DNA of 64,000 nucleotides from Aquilaria yunnanensis (lineage: Eukaryota; Streptophyta; Magnoliopsida; Malvales; Thymelaeaceae): contig CM077597.1 of the NCBI GenBank assembly GCA_039654915.1, forward strand, positions 43,622,001 to 43,686,000. The letters run 5' to 3'. The notes under the pieces were generated by a model that was given only the letters and a program-made list of their open reading frames with translations, did no database searches and was not told the origin of the DNA. Shown here piece by piece: positions 1-13,799 of the stretch. The number at the start of each line of letters is the position of its first letter. Position 1 is the stretch's first letter. The translations under genes were made by a program, and so were the position numbers.

Positions 1-1081
1 CTGGAAATTTTGGTGATTTTAGGAGCATATTTGGTATTTTTAGTGATGGTGCTTATTGTGTTACACAGCAGCTGTCCAGCATCCTGTTTTGGAGTGCATT
101 GTGTCTCAAGCATCTCCTGTGACTTGGGTGTGTGTATTTAGCTGAGTTAAGGCTGTGATGTAGTGCATGGATGCATGCACATGTAATACATGTGAAGTTT
201 GGACAATGTATGTGAACATTTGTGGGCTAAATGGCTATGTATGTGAAGTAATGCACAAGTTGTCTAAGTATGAATGACAAGCTGCTTGTTTGTAAATTAT
301 GTTTTTGCCACTTAAAGCTGCTAGATGCAAGAGCATATAATCCCTATTTATACTGGACATGTATGGGATAGCCTTGGAGGGCTTACCCCTTATGAATGAA
401 GTGTTTGCACAATTATGAAATTTTGTATGGGCAAAATGGTCATAAAGTAAACAGCATTTTGACCCTGCACTCAAAGTTCTATATCTCCCTATGTAGAATG
501 AATCTTGGCATGAAATTTTGACCACCCCTAGAGCACATCTGGAGGTTTAACTGGGATTTAAAATTTCTATATTTGGAGAACATTAGCCAAAGTTATGATG
601 TTGCAACTTTGGCTAAGTTACTGTTCATTTGGTCGAAATTTTATAGCCAATTTAAAAAATCTATAACTTGGTCCATAGGTGGCCTATTAATATTAAACCA
701 GCTCACCTAGCTTGTTTTAAATCTTTACTTGATAATGACGTAAGGAAAATAGGGGTTACATGGATAGACTATTGCAATTTTTTGGAGGAAGTTTCGGGTG
801 CATTGGCTAGTTACTTTAACATAACAAGATTGCCTAATGTGTGGTAGCCAAGATTAACTCTTGTGCTAGTTTTTTCCTTCCTTGTTGCCATGGGCTGCAT
901 AAAATGTGAATATATGCATAATGATTGGACCAATATGCATGCATTTACATAGTGCTCAAGAGGGCCACTTAGGTATGGACACTAAGGGTATTGTTCAGAT
1001 GGCCTATAGAACATATCAACCCTAGGAGTTTTAAATGCACAATTTTGGCACCATAACTGTACTACTATGAAGTGGGTAACA
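1..1081 (+). mobile_element. Right end of TIR element U, copy A (truncated by window edge)
   Basis: This stretch aligns by eye along its whole length with 60,968-62,042 in the same orientation. Its last ~761 bases (321-1,081) align, reverse-complemented, with 35,589-36,350. It ends in GGTAACA, the same terminus as the other copy. There is no credible protein; the longest frame (minus strand, 235-525) is short and unlike anything I know. I infer the right end of a non-autonomous element with long terminal inverted repeats, whose left part lies outside the window. The superfamily is unknown. A Mutator-like element is one option, but I see no transposase and no target duplication. The tandem array starts directly at its terminus. 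Confidence 0.7.
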
Positions 1082-1885
1082 GTTTCTATTCTGAACAAGT
1101 TGTGAATGTTTCTATTCTAAACTAGTTGTGAATGTTTCCTTTCTAGTCTAAACAAATGATGAATTATTTTATTCCTAACTAGTTGTGTATGTTTCCACAT
1201 CATTGTAAATAAGTTGTGAACATTTCTATTCCAAACTAGTTGTGATTGTATCTAATCCAAATAAGTTGTAAATGTTTCTATTCCACACTAGCTTTGATGT
1301 TTATATTCCAAACTACTTGTGAATGTCTCTATTGCAAACAAGTTGTGAATTTTTCTACTCTAGACAACTTGTGAATGTTTCTATTCCAAACTAGTTGTGA
1401 ATGTTTCCATTACATTCTAAACAAGTTGCCCATGTTTCTATTCCAAACTAGTTGTAAAAGTTACCATTCCATTCTAAATTAGTTGTGAATGTTCTCATTC
1501 CATTCTAAACAAGTTCTGAATCTTTCTATTTTAAATTAGTTGTGAATGTTTCTATTCCAAAAAAATTGTGTATATTTCAATTCTAAACCAGTTGTGAATG
1601 TTTGTATTCCATTCCAAACATGTTGTGAATGTTTCTATTTCAAACTAGTTGTGCCATTCAAACAAATTTGAGAATGTTTCCACACTAAACAATTTGTGGA
1701 TGTTGCTATTCTAGGCTAGCCGTGAATGTTACTATTCTAAACCAATTGTGAATGTTTATTTTTGAAACTAGTAGTCAATGTTTGCATTCGATACTAAATA
1801 GGTTGTGAATGTTTCTTTTCCAAATAAGTGGTGAATGTTTCTATTCGAAACTAGTTGTGATTGTGTCCATTTCAATCTAGTTTGG
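1082..1885 (-). repeat. Outer left block of the tandem array, reversed monomers
   Basis: This block holds tandem copies of a ~26-bp unit reading like TTCTATTCCAAACTAGTTG followed by TGAATGTT. It is the reverse complement of the unit that fills the main block to the right. Monomers are diverged by substitutions and small indels. Orientation switches near 1,870-1,900. There is no coding capacity. The block begins immediately after the GGTAACA end of element U. Confidence 0.9.
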
Positions 1886-3399
1886 GAGAGAAATACTCAT
1901 AACTTGTTTATAGTATAATAGAATCATTGGTAACTTATTTAAAATGTAATGAAATCATTCACACCAATTTGGAATATAAACTTTAGAACTTGTTTGGAAT
2001 GGAATGGAAACATTCACAACTAGTTTGGAAAAAGAAATGTTCATAACCTGTTTAGAATATAAACATTACCAACTAGTTTAGAATGGATTGGAAACATTCA
2101 CAACTAGTTTGGAATAGAAACATTGACAAATTCTTTGGTAATGTATGGAAACATTCACAACTCATTTCGAATGGAGTGAAAACATTCACAACTTGTTCAA
2201 AATGGAATGGAAACATTCACAACTAAATTGGAATGGAAATATTCACAATTAGTTTAGACTACAAAACATTCAAAACTAGTTTGGAATGGCAACATTCATA
2301 AATTTTTAGGAATGTAAATATTTCAAACTTGCTTAGATTGAAATGGAAACAATCACAACTAGTTTACAGTGCAGATATTCAAATCTAGCTTGGAATATCA
2401 ACATTTAGAATCAGTTTGGAATGTAAACATTCACAACCAACTAAGAATGGATTGGAACCATTCATAACTAGTTTGCAATAAAAAGATTCATAACTTGTTT
2501 ACAATGGAATGGAAACATTCACAACTAGTTCTGACCAAAAACATTGACTACTTGTTTAGAATAAAATGGAAACATTCACAAGTAGTTTGGGATAGAAACA
2601 TTGACAACTTGTTTAGAATAGAAACATCCATAAATTGTTTAGATTGGATTTGAAACATTCATAACTAGTTTAGAATGGGATGGAAACATTCACAACTTGA
2701 TTAGAATGGAATGGAAATAGTCATAACTTCTTTAGAATGGAATGGAAATAGTCAAAACTAGTTTCAAATAGAAACATTCATGAGTTGTTTATAATGGATT
2801 GGAAACATTCGCAACTAGATTAGAATAGAAACAGGCACCACTTATTTGGAATAGAGCCATTCCCAAATAGTTAAGAATGGAATGGAGATGTTGACAACTT
2901 GCTTAGAAGTGCCTGGAAATATTCACAACTAATTTGCAAAAAAAAACATTCAAAACATGTTTGGAGTAGGAACATTCACAACTTGTTTAGAATGGAATAG
3001 AAACAATTATAAATTGCTTGGAATGGAAACATTCATGACTACTTTTGAATGGAATGGAAACATTCATAACTTGTTTAAAATTGAAACATTCACAATTTGT
3101 TTAGAACAGAAACATTAACAAATAGTTTAGAATGGAATAGAAACATTCACAACTAGTTTGGAACAAAAACATTCACAACTTGTTTAAAGTAGAAACACTA
3201 ACAACTAGTTTGGAATAGAAGCATTAACAACCTATATAGAATGGAATGGAAACATTCACAACTTGATTGGAATAGAATGGGAACATTCACAACTAGTTTA
3301 GAATAGAAAAATTCATAACTTCTTTATAATGGAATGGAAGCATTCACAACTAGTTTGGAATTTAAAAGCATTCACAACTTGTTTAGAATGGAATGGAAA

Positions 3400-6300
3400 C
3401 ATTCAGAACTAGTTGAAAATGGATGGAAGCATTCGCAACTAGAAGCATTCACAACTAGTTCGGTATATAAACATTCATAACTTGTCTAGAGTGGAATGGA
3501 AACTTTCACAACTAGCTTCTAATAGAATCATTCACAACTTGTTCAGAATGGAATGGAAATATTCACAACTAGATTGGACCAAAACCATTCACAAGTAGTT
3601 TAGAATGGAGTGAAAACATTAACAACTGTGTTAGAATGGAATGGAAACAATCTCAACTAGTTTAGAATAGAAATATTGACAACATTAACAGCTAGTTTAG
3701 AATAGATTAGAAACATTCACAACTAGTTTAGGACCAAAAGAATCATAACTACTTTAGCATAGATTCATTCATAACCTATTTAGAATTGAATGGAAACATT
3801 TAGTGTTTGTAACAGAAACATTCATAACTGCTAGGAACAAAAGCATTAGCAACTTGTTTGGAATGGAATGGAAACATTCACACCTAGTGTAGGGTAGAAA
3901 CATTCACAACTTGTTTTGAATGAAATGAAATAGAAACATTCACAACAAGTTTAGAATGGAATGGAAACACTCCCAACTAGCATGGATGGAAACATTCATA
4001 ACTTGTTGAGAATGGAATGGAAACAATTGCAAGTAGTTTGCAATAGAAACACTCACAACTTGTTTGGAATAGAAACATTCATAACTTCTTTAGAGTAGAA
4101 TAGAAACATTTGCAAATTGTTTGAGATGGAAACTTTCACAACTAGTATAGAATAGAATGGTAACATTAATAACTAGTTTGGAATAGAAACATTAACAACC
4201 TGTTTAGAATGAAATGAAAGCATCACAACAAGCTTGGAAAAGAAACAATCATAACTTATTTATAATAGAAACTTTCACAAGTTGTTTGTAATAGAAATAT
4301 TCATAACTTGTTTAGAATGGAATGCAAACATTCACAACTTGTTTAGAATTTAATGTAAACATTCACAATTCTTAGGAATGGAAACACTCATAACTTGTTT
4401 ATAATGCAATGGAAATTTTCACAACCAGTTTGGAATGGAAACATTTACAACTTGTTTGGAGTAGAAACATTCACACCTTGTTTATAACCGAAACATTCAC
4501 AACTTGTTTGGAATGGAATAAAAACATTTACAAATTTCTTCGAATTGAAACATTCACAACTAGTTTGGAATAGAATGGAAACATTCATAACTTAGTTCAA
4601 ATAAAAACATTCACAACTAGTTTATAATGGAGCAGGAACGTTGACAACTAGTTTAGAATAAAAACATTAACAACTTCTTTTCAATTTATACATTCACAAC
4701 TTGTTTAGATTACAATAGAAACTTTCAAAACTAGTTAGGAATAAAAAAATTCACAACTTGTTTGGAATAGAATTGAAACCTCGACAACTTGTTTAGATTG
4801 CAATGGAAACATTGACAATTTGCTTAGAATGGAATTGAAACATTTACAACTAGTTTGGAAAAGAAACATTCACAACTTGTTTGAAATAGAAACATCCACA
4901 ATTTGTTTGGAATATAAACATTCACAACTTGCTTAGAATGGAAAACAAACATTCACAAATTACTTAGAATTGAAACATTGACAACTAGTTTGGAACAAAA
5001 TGGAATGATTCGTAACTAGTTTGGAATGGAAACATTAACAACTTATTCAGAATCGAATGGAAACATTCACAACTTGTTTGGAATAGAAACATTCACAACT
5101 AATTTGGAATAGAAACATTCACAACTTTTTTAGAATGAAATGGAAACATTCACAACTTGTTTGGAATGGAAACATTCACAACTAATTTAGAATGGAATTG
5201 AAACATTCCCAACTAGTTTGGTGTAGAAATTTCCACAACTTTTTTAGAATGCAATGGAAACATTCACAGCTAGTTTGGAATTGAAACACTCACAACTTGT
5301 ACAGAATCGAATGGAAACATTTACAACTAGTGCAAAATAAAAACACTCATAACTAGTTTAGAATGGAATGAAAATATTTGTAACTTGATTAGAATGAAAT
5401 GGAAACATTCACATATCATTTGGAAAAGGGATGATTCACAAGTTGTATGCAATAGAAATATTCACAACCACTTTAGAGTTGAATTTAAACATTGATAACT
5501 AGTTTGGAATAGAAACATTCATAACTTGTTCAAAATAGAAATGTTCACAACTAGTTTAGAATAGAAAAATTCACATCTTGTTTAGTCTGAAATAAAAACA
5601 TTCACAACTTGCTTAAAATAGAAGGGAAACATTTGCAACTAGTTTGGAATAAAAACATTCACAACTTACTTTCACAACTAGTTTAGAATGGAATGGAAAC
5701 ATTGACAAGAAGTTTGGAACAGAAACTTTCAAAAATTATTTAGAATCAAAACATTCATAACTTGTTTGCAACAAAAACATTCACAATCTGTTCAGAATGG
5801 ACTGGAAATATTCACAACAAGTTTTTAGCCAAAACAATCACAACTTGTTTGTAATGGAATGGAAACATTTATAACCAATTTGGAATAGAAACATTCACAA
5901 CTTGTTTAGAATAGAATGTAAACATTCAAAACTAGTTTAGTGTAGAGACGTTAATAACTTGTTTAGAATAGAAACTTTCACAACTTGTTTAGAATAAAAT
6001 AGAAACATTCACTACTAATTTAGAATAGAGACATTCACAACTAGTTTAGAATAGAACCATTTAGAAGTTATTTAGAATAGAAACATTAACAGCAAGTTTA
6101 GAATGGAAGGGAAGCACTCATAACTAGTTTGGAGTAGAAACATCCATAACTTGGTTAGAATGAAGTGGAAACATTCACAACTAGTTTAGAACATAAATAA
6201 GCACAATGAGTTTGGAATAAACATGTTCACAACTTGCTTAGAATGAAATAAGAACATTCACAACTTGTTTGGAATAGAAGTATTCACAACTTGTTTAGAA

Positions 6301-9300
6301 TAGAAGCATTCATAACTTGTTTGGAGTAGAAACATTCTCACAACCATTGTTAAATTGTATAGAATGGAAATATTCATAACTAGTTTGGAATAGAATGGAA
6401 AATCTAACAACTTGTTTGGAATAGAAGCATTAACAACTTGTTTGGAATAGAAACATTCACAACTAGGTTGGAATGGAAACGAACCATTCATAACTAGTTT
6501 GAAAATGAAACATTCATAACTTGTTTAGAATAGAAACATTCACAACTAATTTGTAAAAGAAACATTCACAACTTGTTTAGAATGGAATGGAAACATTTAC
6601 AATTTTTTTAGAGTGGAAACATTCATAACTTGTTTAGAATAAAAACATTCACAATTTTTTTAGAATGGAAACATTCGCAGCTTGTTTGGAATAGGAACAT
6701 TCACATATTTTTAGAATAGAAACATTTACAACTTGTTTAGCATGGAATGGAAACATTCATAACTAGTTTGTAATGGAAACATTCACAACCTGCTTGGAAT
6801 AGAAACATTGAGAACTAGTTTAGAATGGATTTGAAACATTCACAGCTAGTTCAATATAGAAACGTCCATCACTTGTTCAGTATGGAATGGAAACTTTCAT
6901 AGCTAGTTTGGAATAAAAGCAATCAAGACTTGTTTTGAATAAAAACACTCACATCTTGCTTTTAGTGGAATAAAAACATTCAGAACTAGTTTAGAATGGA
7001 ATGAAAACATTCATAACTAGTTTAGAATGGAATGTTAACAATCACAACTAATTTAGAATAGAAGCATTGACAACATTCATTACTCATTTGGAATGGACCG
7101 GAAACATTCACAACAAGTTTGGGATAGAAAGTTTCACCTCAACTTTAGGATAAAAACATTCATAATCTATTCTGAAAGCAATGAAAACATTCACAACTTG
7201 TTTATAACAGAAAAATTCACAACTAGTTAGGAATATAAACATTGAAAACTTGTTTAGAACAGAACAGAAACATTCACAGCTAGTTTGCAATTAAAACATT
7301 CACAAGTTGTTTAGAATAAAATGGAAACTCTCACAACTAGTTTGGAATAGAAAAATTCACAACAAGTTTAGAATGGAATGGAAACACTCACAACTAGTAT
7401 GGAATGGAAACACTCACAGGGAAACATTCACAACTTGCTTAGAGTAGAATGGAAACTATTATAATTAGTTTGGAAAAGAAACACTCATAGCATGTTTGGA
7501 ATAGAAACATTCACAACTTGTTTAGACTGGAATAGAAACATTCACAAATTGTTTAAAATGGAAACTTTCACAACTAGTTTGGAATAGAATGGAAACATTA
7601 ACAATTTTTGTGGAATAGAAACATTCACACCTCATTTAGAATGAAATGGAAATATTACAACTAGCTTGGAAAACAACCAATTACAACTTGTGTAGAATAG
7701 AAACTTTCTCAACCTCTTCGCAATAGGAATATTCACAACTTATTTACAATGGAATAGAAACATTCACAAACTTGTTTAGAATTTAATGGAAATGTTCACA
7801 ACTTCTTAGGAATGGAAACATTCAGAACTTGTTTAGAATGGAATATAAACTTTGACAATGAGTTTTGACTAGAAACATTCACATCTTGTTTAAAACAGAA
7901 ACATCCACGATTTTTTTAGAATTGAATGAAAACATACACAAATTTCTTGGAATGGAAACATTCACAACTAGTTTGGAATAAAATGGAAACAATGATAGCT
8001 TAGTTGGAATAGAAACATTAACATGTCATTTATAATGAACTGGGAACATTCACAACTAGTTTAGAGTATAAAGATTAACAACTTGTTTACAATAGAAACT
8101 TTAACAACTTCTTTGAAATAGAAACGTTCACAACTAGTTAGGAATAGAAGCATTCATAGCTTGTTTAGAACGGAATCAAAACATTCACAACTAGCTTAGA
8201 ATGCAATGGAAACATTCACAACATGCTTAGAATGGAATTAAAACATTCACAACTAGTTTGGAATAGAAACATTCACAACTTGTTTCAAATAGAAATATTC
8301 ACAACTTGTTTAGAATGGAATGGAAATATTCCCAATTAGTTTGGAAAAAAATGGAAACATTCACAACTAATTTAGAATGGAATGAAAACATTCCCAACTA
8401 ATTTGCAATACAAACTTCCATGACTTGTTTAGATTGCAATGAAACATTCACAACTAGCTTGGAATTGAAACACTCACAGCTTGTATAGAATTGAATGGAA
8501 AAATTCACATATAGTATGGAAAAAAAACACTCACAAATAGTTTAGAATGGAATGGAATGGAAACATTCACAACTTGCTTGGAATGAAATAGAAACATTCA
8601 CAAATCATTTGGAATAGTAACATTCAGAACTTGTTTGGAATAGAAACATTCACAACCAATTTAGAATGGAGTTTAAACATTCACAACTAGTTTGGAATAG
8701 AAACATTCATAACTTGCTCAAAATAAAAACGTTTAGAACTAGATAGGAATAGAAACATTCCTTACTTCTTTAGAATGGAATGGAAACATTCATAACTTGC
8801 TTCAAATATAATGGAAACATTCACAACTATTTTGGAATTGAAACATTCACAACTTGTTTGGAATAGAAACATTCACAACTTACTTTAACAACTAGTTTGG
8901 AATGTAGAAATTCACAACAAGTTTAGAATAGAAAGGAAACATTCACAAGAAGTTTAAAACATAAACTTTCAAAACTTATTTAGAGTGGAATGAAAACATT
9001 CACAACTATTTTGGAATTGAAACAGTCACAACTTGTTTACAATAAAAACATTCAGAGCCAGTTTAGAATGGAATCAAAACATTCGCAATAAGTTTTCAAC
9101 AGAAACAATCACAACTTGTTTAGAATAGAATAGAAACATTCACAACTAGCTTGGAATAGAAACATTTACAACTTGTTTAGAATGTAATGCAAACATTCAA
9201 AACTAGATTAGAGTAGAGAGGTTAACAACTTATTTAGAGTAGAAATATTCATAACTTATCTAGAATAAAATGGAAACATTCACATCTAATTTTGAATAGG

Positions 9301-12300
9301 AACATTCACAACTAGTTTAGAATAAAAACATTAACAACAAGTTTTGAGTGGAATGGAAATATTCAAAACTAGTTTGGATTAGAAACATTCATAACTGGTT
9401 TAGAATGGAGTGGAAAAATTCACAACTAGTTTGGAATAGAAACTTTCACAACTAGGTTAAAATGGAATGGAAACATTTACAACCTGTTTAGAATGGAAGA
9501 GGAACATTCACAACATGTTTGGAATTAAAACATTCACAACTTATTTAGAATAGAAACAATTATAACTTATTTGGAATAGAAACATTCAAAAAACATTCTC
9601 AAATTGTATAGAATGGAAACCTTCATAACTAGTTTGGAGTAGCATGGAAAGTTTCACAACTTGTTTGAAATAGAAATATTCACAACTTGTTTAGAATAGA
9701 AACACACACAATTAGTTCGGAATGGAATGGAAACAATCATAACTAGTTCAAAAAAGAAACATTCATAGCTTGTTTAGAATAGAAACATCCACAACTAGTT
9801 TGTAAAAGAAACATTCACAACTTGTTTAGAATGGAGTGGAAACATTCACAATTTGTTTAGAATAGACACATTCATAACTTGTTTGGATTAGAAACAATCA
9901 CAACTTCGTTAGAATGGAATGGAAACATTCACATCTATTTTAGAATAGAAAAATTCAAAACTTGTTTAGAATAGAATGGAAACATTCACACCTAGTTCAG
10001 AAAAAAAACATTCACAATGTGCTTGGAATTGAAACATTCAAAATTAGTTTAGAATGGAATGGAAACATTCACAACTAGTTCGGTATAGAAACATTCACAA
10101 CTTGTTTAGAATGCAATGGAAATGTTCACAACTAGTGGTGAATAGAAGCATTAACAACTTGATCGGAATGGAATAGAAACATTCACAACTAGTTTGGAAT
10201 AAAAGCATCTAGAACTTTTTTCGAATAGAAACACATACAACTTGTTTCTAATGGAGCAAAAACACTCACAACTAGTTTCGAATAAAATGAAAACATTTAC
10301 AACTATCTTATAATTGAATGGAAATAATCATAACCAGTTTAGAACAAAAAAATTGACAACATTCATGACTTGTTTAAAATGGACTAGAAACACTCACAAC
10401 TAGTTTGGGATAAAAAGATTCACAACTAGTTTAGAATAGAAACATTCATAACCTATTTAGAATGGAATGAAAACATTTGTAACTTGCTCGTAATAGAAAC
10501 ATTCATAACTAGTTAAGAATAAGAACATTGACAACCTGTTTGGAATGAAAAGGATACATTCACAGCTAGTTTCGAAAAGAAACATTCACAACTTGTTTAG
10601 AATGAAATCGAAATATTCACAACTTGTTTAGAATGGAATGGAAACTTTCACAACCAGTTTTGAATAGAAACATTCACAACTTATTTGGAATAGACACATT
10701 CACAACTCGTTTAGAACAAAAACATCCACAACTTGTTCATAATGGAATAAAAACATTCAAAAATTTCTTGGAATGGAAACGTTCTAGTTTGGAATAGAAT
10801 GGAAACATTTATAACTTAATTGGAATAGAAACATTAACAACTAGATTATAATGTAGTGGGGACATTCAGAACTAGTTGGGAGTATAAACATTCATAAATT
10901 CTTTAGAACAGAAACTTTAAAAACTTCTTTCGAATAGAAACAATCACCAGTAGTTCGGAATAAAAACATTCACAACATGTTTGGAATGGAATCAAAACTT
11001 TAACAACTGCTTTAGAATGGAATGGAAACATTTACAACTTGCTTAGAATGGAATTAAAACATTCACAACTAGTTTGGAGTAGAAACATTTACAAATTGTT
11101 TTGAATAGAAATATTCACAACTTGTTTAGAATAAAAACATTCACAACGTATTTAGAATGGAATAAAAGCATTCACAAATTAATTGGAATGGAAACATTCA
11201 CAACTAGTTTGGAATAAAATGAAATCATTCACAACTTGTTTAGAATAGAAACATTCATAAGTTTTTTATAATGGAATGGAAACATTCATAACTAGTTTGG
11301 AATAGAACATTTACAACTTCTTTGGAATAGAAACATTCACAAGTTATTTAGAATGGAATGGAAACATTCACAACTAGTTTGGGATAAAATGGAAATAGTC
11401 ACAACTAGTTTGGAATGAAAACATTCAGAACTAGTATGAAATTGAAGGACTTGCAGCTTGTATAGAATCGAATGGAAACATTCACATCCTAGTATGAATA
11501 GAAATACTCACAAGTAGTTTAGAATTCAATGGAAACATTTGCAACTTGCTTATAATGAAATGGAAACATTCACAAATCTTTTGGAATAGAAACATTCACA
11601 ACCACTTTAGAATGAAATTTAAATATTCACAACAAGTTTGGAACGGAAACATTCATAACATGTTCAAATAGAAAAATTCACAACTTGTTTGCAATAGAAA
11701 CATTCAAAACTAGTTTAGAATGGAATGGAAATATTCACAACAAGTTTTAAACATAAACAATCATAACTTGTTTAGAATGGAACGGAAACTTTCACAACCA
11801 GATTCAAATAGAGACATTCACAAGTTGTTTAGAAGAGAATGCAAACATTCAAAACTAGTTTAGAGTTGAGACATTAACAACTTGTTTAGAAAAGAAACAT
11901 CCACAACTTGTTTAGAATAATATGGAAACATCCATAACTAATTTATAATACAAATATTCACAACTAGTTTGGAATAGAAACATTCAGAACATGTTTTGAA
12001 TAGAACCATTAACAGCAAGTTTAGAATGCAGTGGAAACATTCACAAGTAATTTGGAAAATGATTATAACTAGTTTAGAATGGAGTCGAAACATTCATGAC
12101 TAGTTTAGAATAGAAACACTCACAACTAGTTTAGAATGGAATGGAAACATTCACAACTTGCTTAGAATGGAATCAAAACATTCACAACTTGTTTAGAATA
12201 GAAACATTCACAAGTTGTTCAGAACAAAAACATTTATATCTTGTTTGGAATAGAAACATTTAGAAAAATGAAACATTCATATCTTGTTTGGAACAGAAAC

Positions 12301-12900
12301 ATTCAGAAGAACATTCTCAAATTGTAGAGAATGAGACATTCATAACTTGTTTAGAATAGAATGGAAAATTTAACAACTTGTCTAGAATTGAAATGTTCAC
12401 AACTTGTTCAGAATAGAAACTTTCACAACTAGTTTGGACTGTAATGGAAACATTCACAACTAGTTTGTAAAAGAAATGTTTATAACATGTTTAGACTAGG
12501 AACATTCACAACTAGTTTGCAAAAGAAACATTCACAACTTGTTTAGAATGGAATCGAAACATGCACAGTTTGTTTACAATGGAAACACTCATAACTTGTT
12601 TAGAATAAAAACATTCAAATTTTGTTTAAAAAGGAAACATTCAAAACTTGTTTGGAATATAAACATTCACAAGTTCTTTAGAATCGAATGGAAACATTCA
12701 CAACTAATTTAGAATGGAAATATTCACAACTTGTTTAGAATGAAATGGAAAGATTCACAGCTAGTTTGGAATAGAAACATTCACGACTTGTTTGTAGTAG
12801 AAACATTCACAACCTATTCTGAATTGAGTGGAAATAATCTTAACAAGTATTGAATAGAAACATTCACAACTAGTTTAGAATGGAATTGAAACATTCACAA
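3400..12900 (+). repeat. Left domain of array with ~3-kb higher-order periodicity
   Basis: Rare monomer variants recur in the same order about 2.7-3.4 kb apart. A GACAACATT doublet occurs near 3,680, 7,070 and 10,350. A 'TCTCAAATTGTA'-type variant occurs near 6,340, 9,592 and 12,312. An 'ACTTCTT' cluster beside a 'TTATAATG' monomer occurs near 4,620, 8,030 and 10,850. I infer segmental duplication of a multi-monomer block. Edges and period are estimates by eye. Confidence 0.55.
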
Positions 12901-13799
12901 TTATTTTGGAATGGAAACATTCACAACTTGTTTAGAATAGAATGGAAACTTTCACAACTAGTTTAGAATAGAAACATTAACAACTTGTTCAGAAAAGAAG
13001 CGTTCACAACTTGTTTAGAATAAAATCTAACCATTCATAATTAATTTAGAATAGAAACATTCACAACTAGTTTAGAATAGAAACAATTAGAACTTGTTTA
13101 GAATATAAACATTCACAACAAGTGTAGAATGGAATGGAAACACTCACAACTAGTTTGGAATAGAAACATTCAAAACCAATTTAGAATGGAATGGAAACCA
13201 TCACAACTAGTTTAGAATAGATGCATTCATAACTAGTTTAGAAAGGAATGGAAATATTCACAACTTGCTTAGAATAAAATGGGAACATTCACAACTTGTT
13301 TGGAATAGAAACTTTCACAACTAGTTCAGAATAGAAACATTAACAACTAGTTTGGAAAAGAGACATTCACACCTAGTTTTCAAGAGAAACATTCACAACA
13401 CTTTGGAATTGAATGGAAACATTCATAACTATTTAGAATAGAAGCAATCATAACTTGTTTAGAATGGAATGGAAACATTAACAACTACTTTAGAATGTAT
13501 CGAAAACATTCACAACTTGTTTGGAATAGAAACTATCACAACTTGTTTGGAATAGAAACTATCACAACTTGTTTGGAATAAAAACTGTCACAACTTGTTT
13601 AGAATGAAATGGAAACATTCACAACTAATTTGGAATGGAAATATTTACAACATGTTTGGAATGCACACATTCACAACTTGGCTTGAATGGAATTGAAGCA
13701 TTTACAACAAGTTTGGAATAGAAACATTCACATCTTCTTGGAAAAGGAACATTCACAACTAGTTTAGAATGGAATGGAAACATTCACAACTTGTTTAGA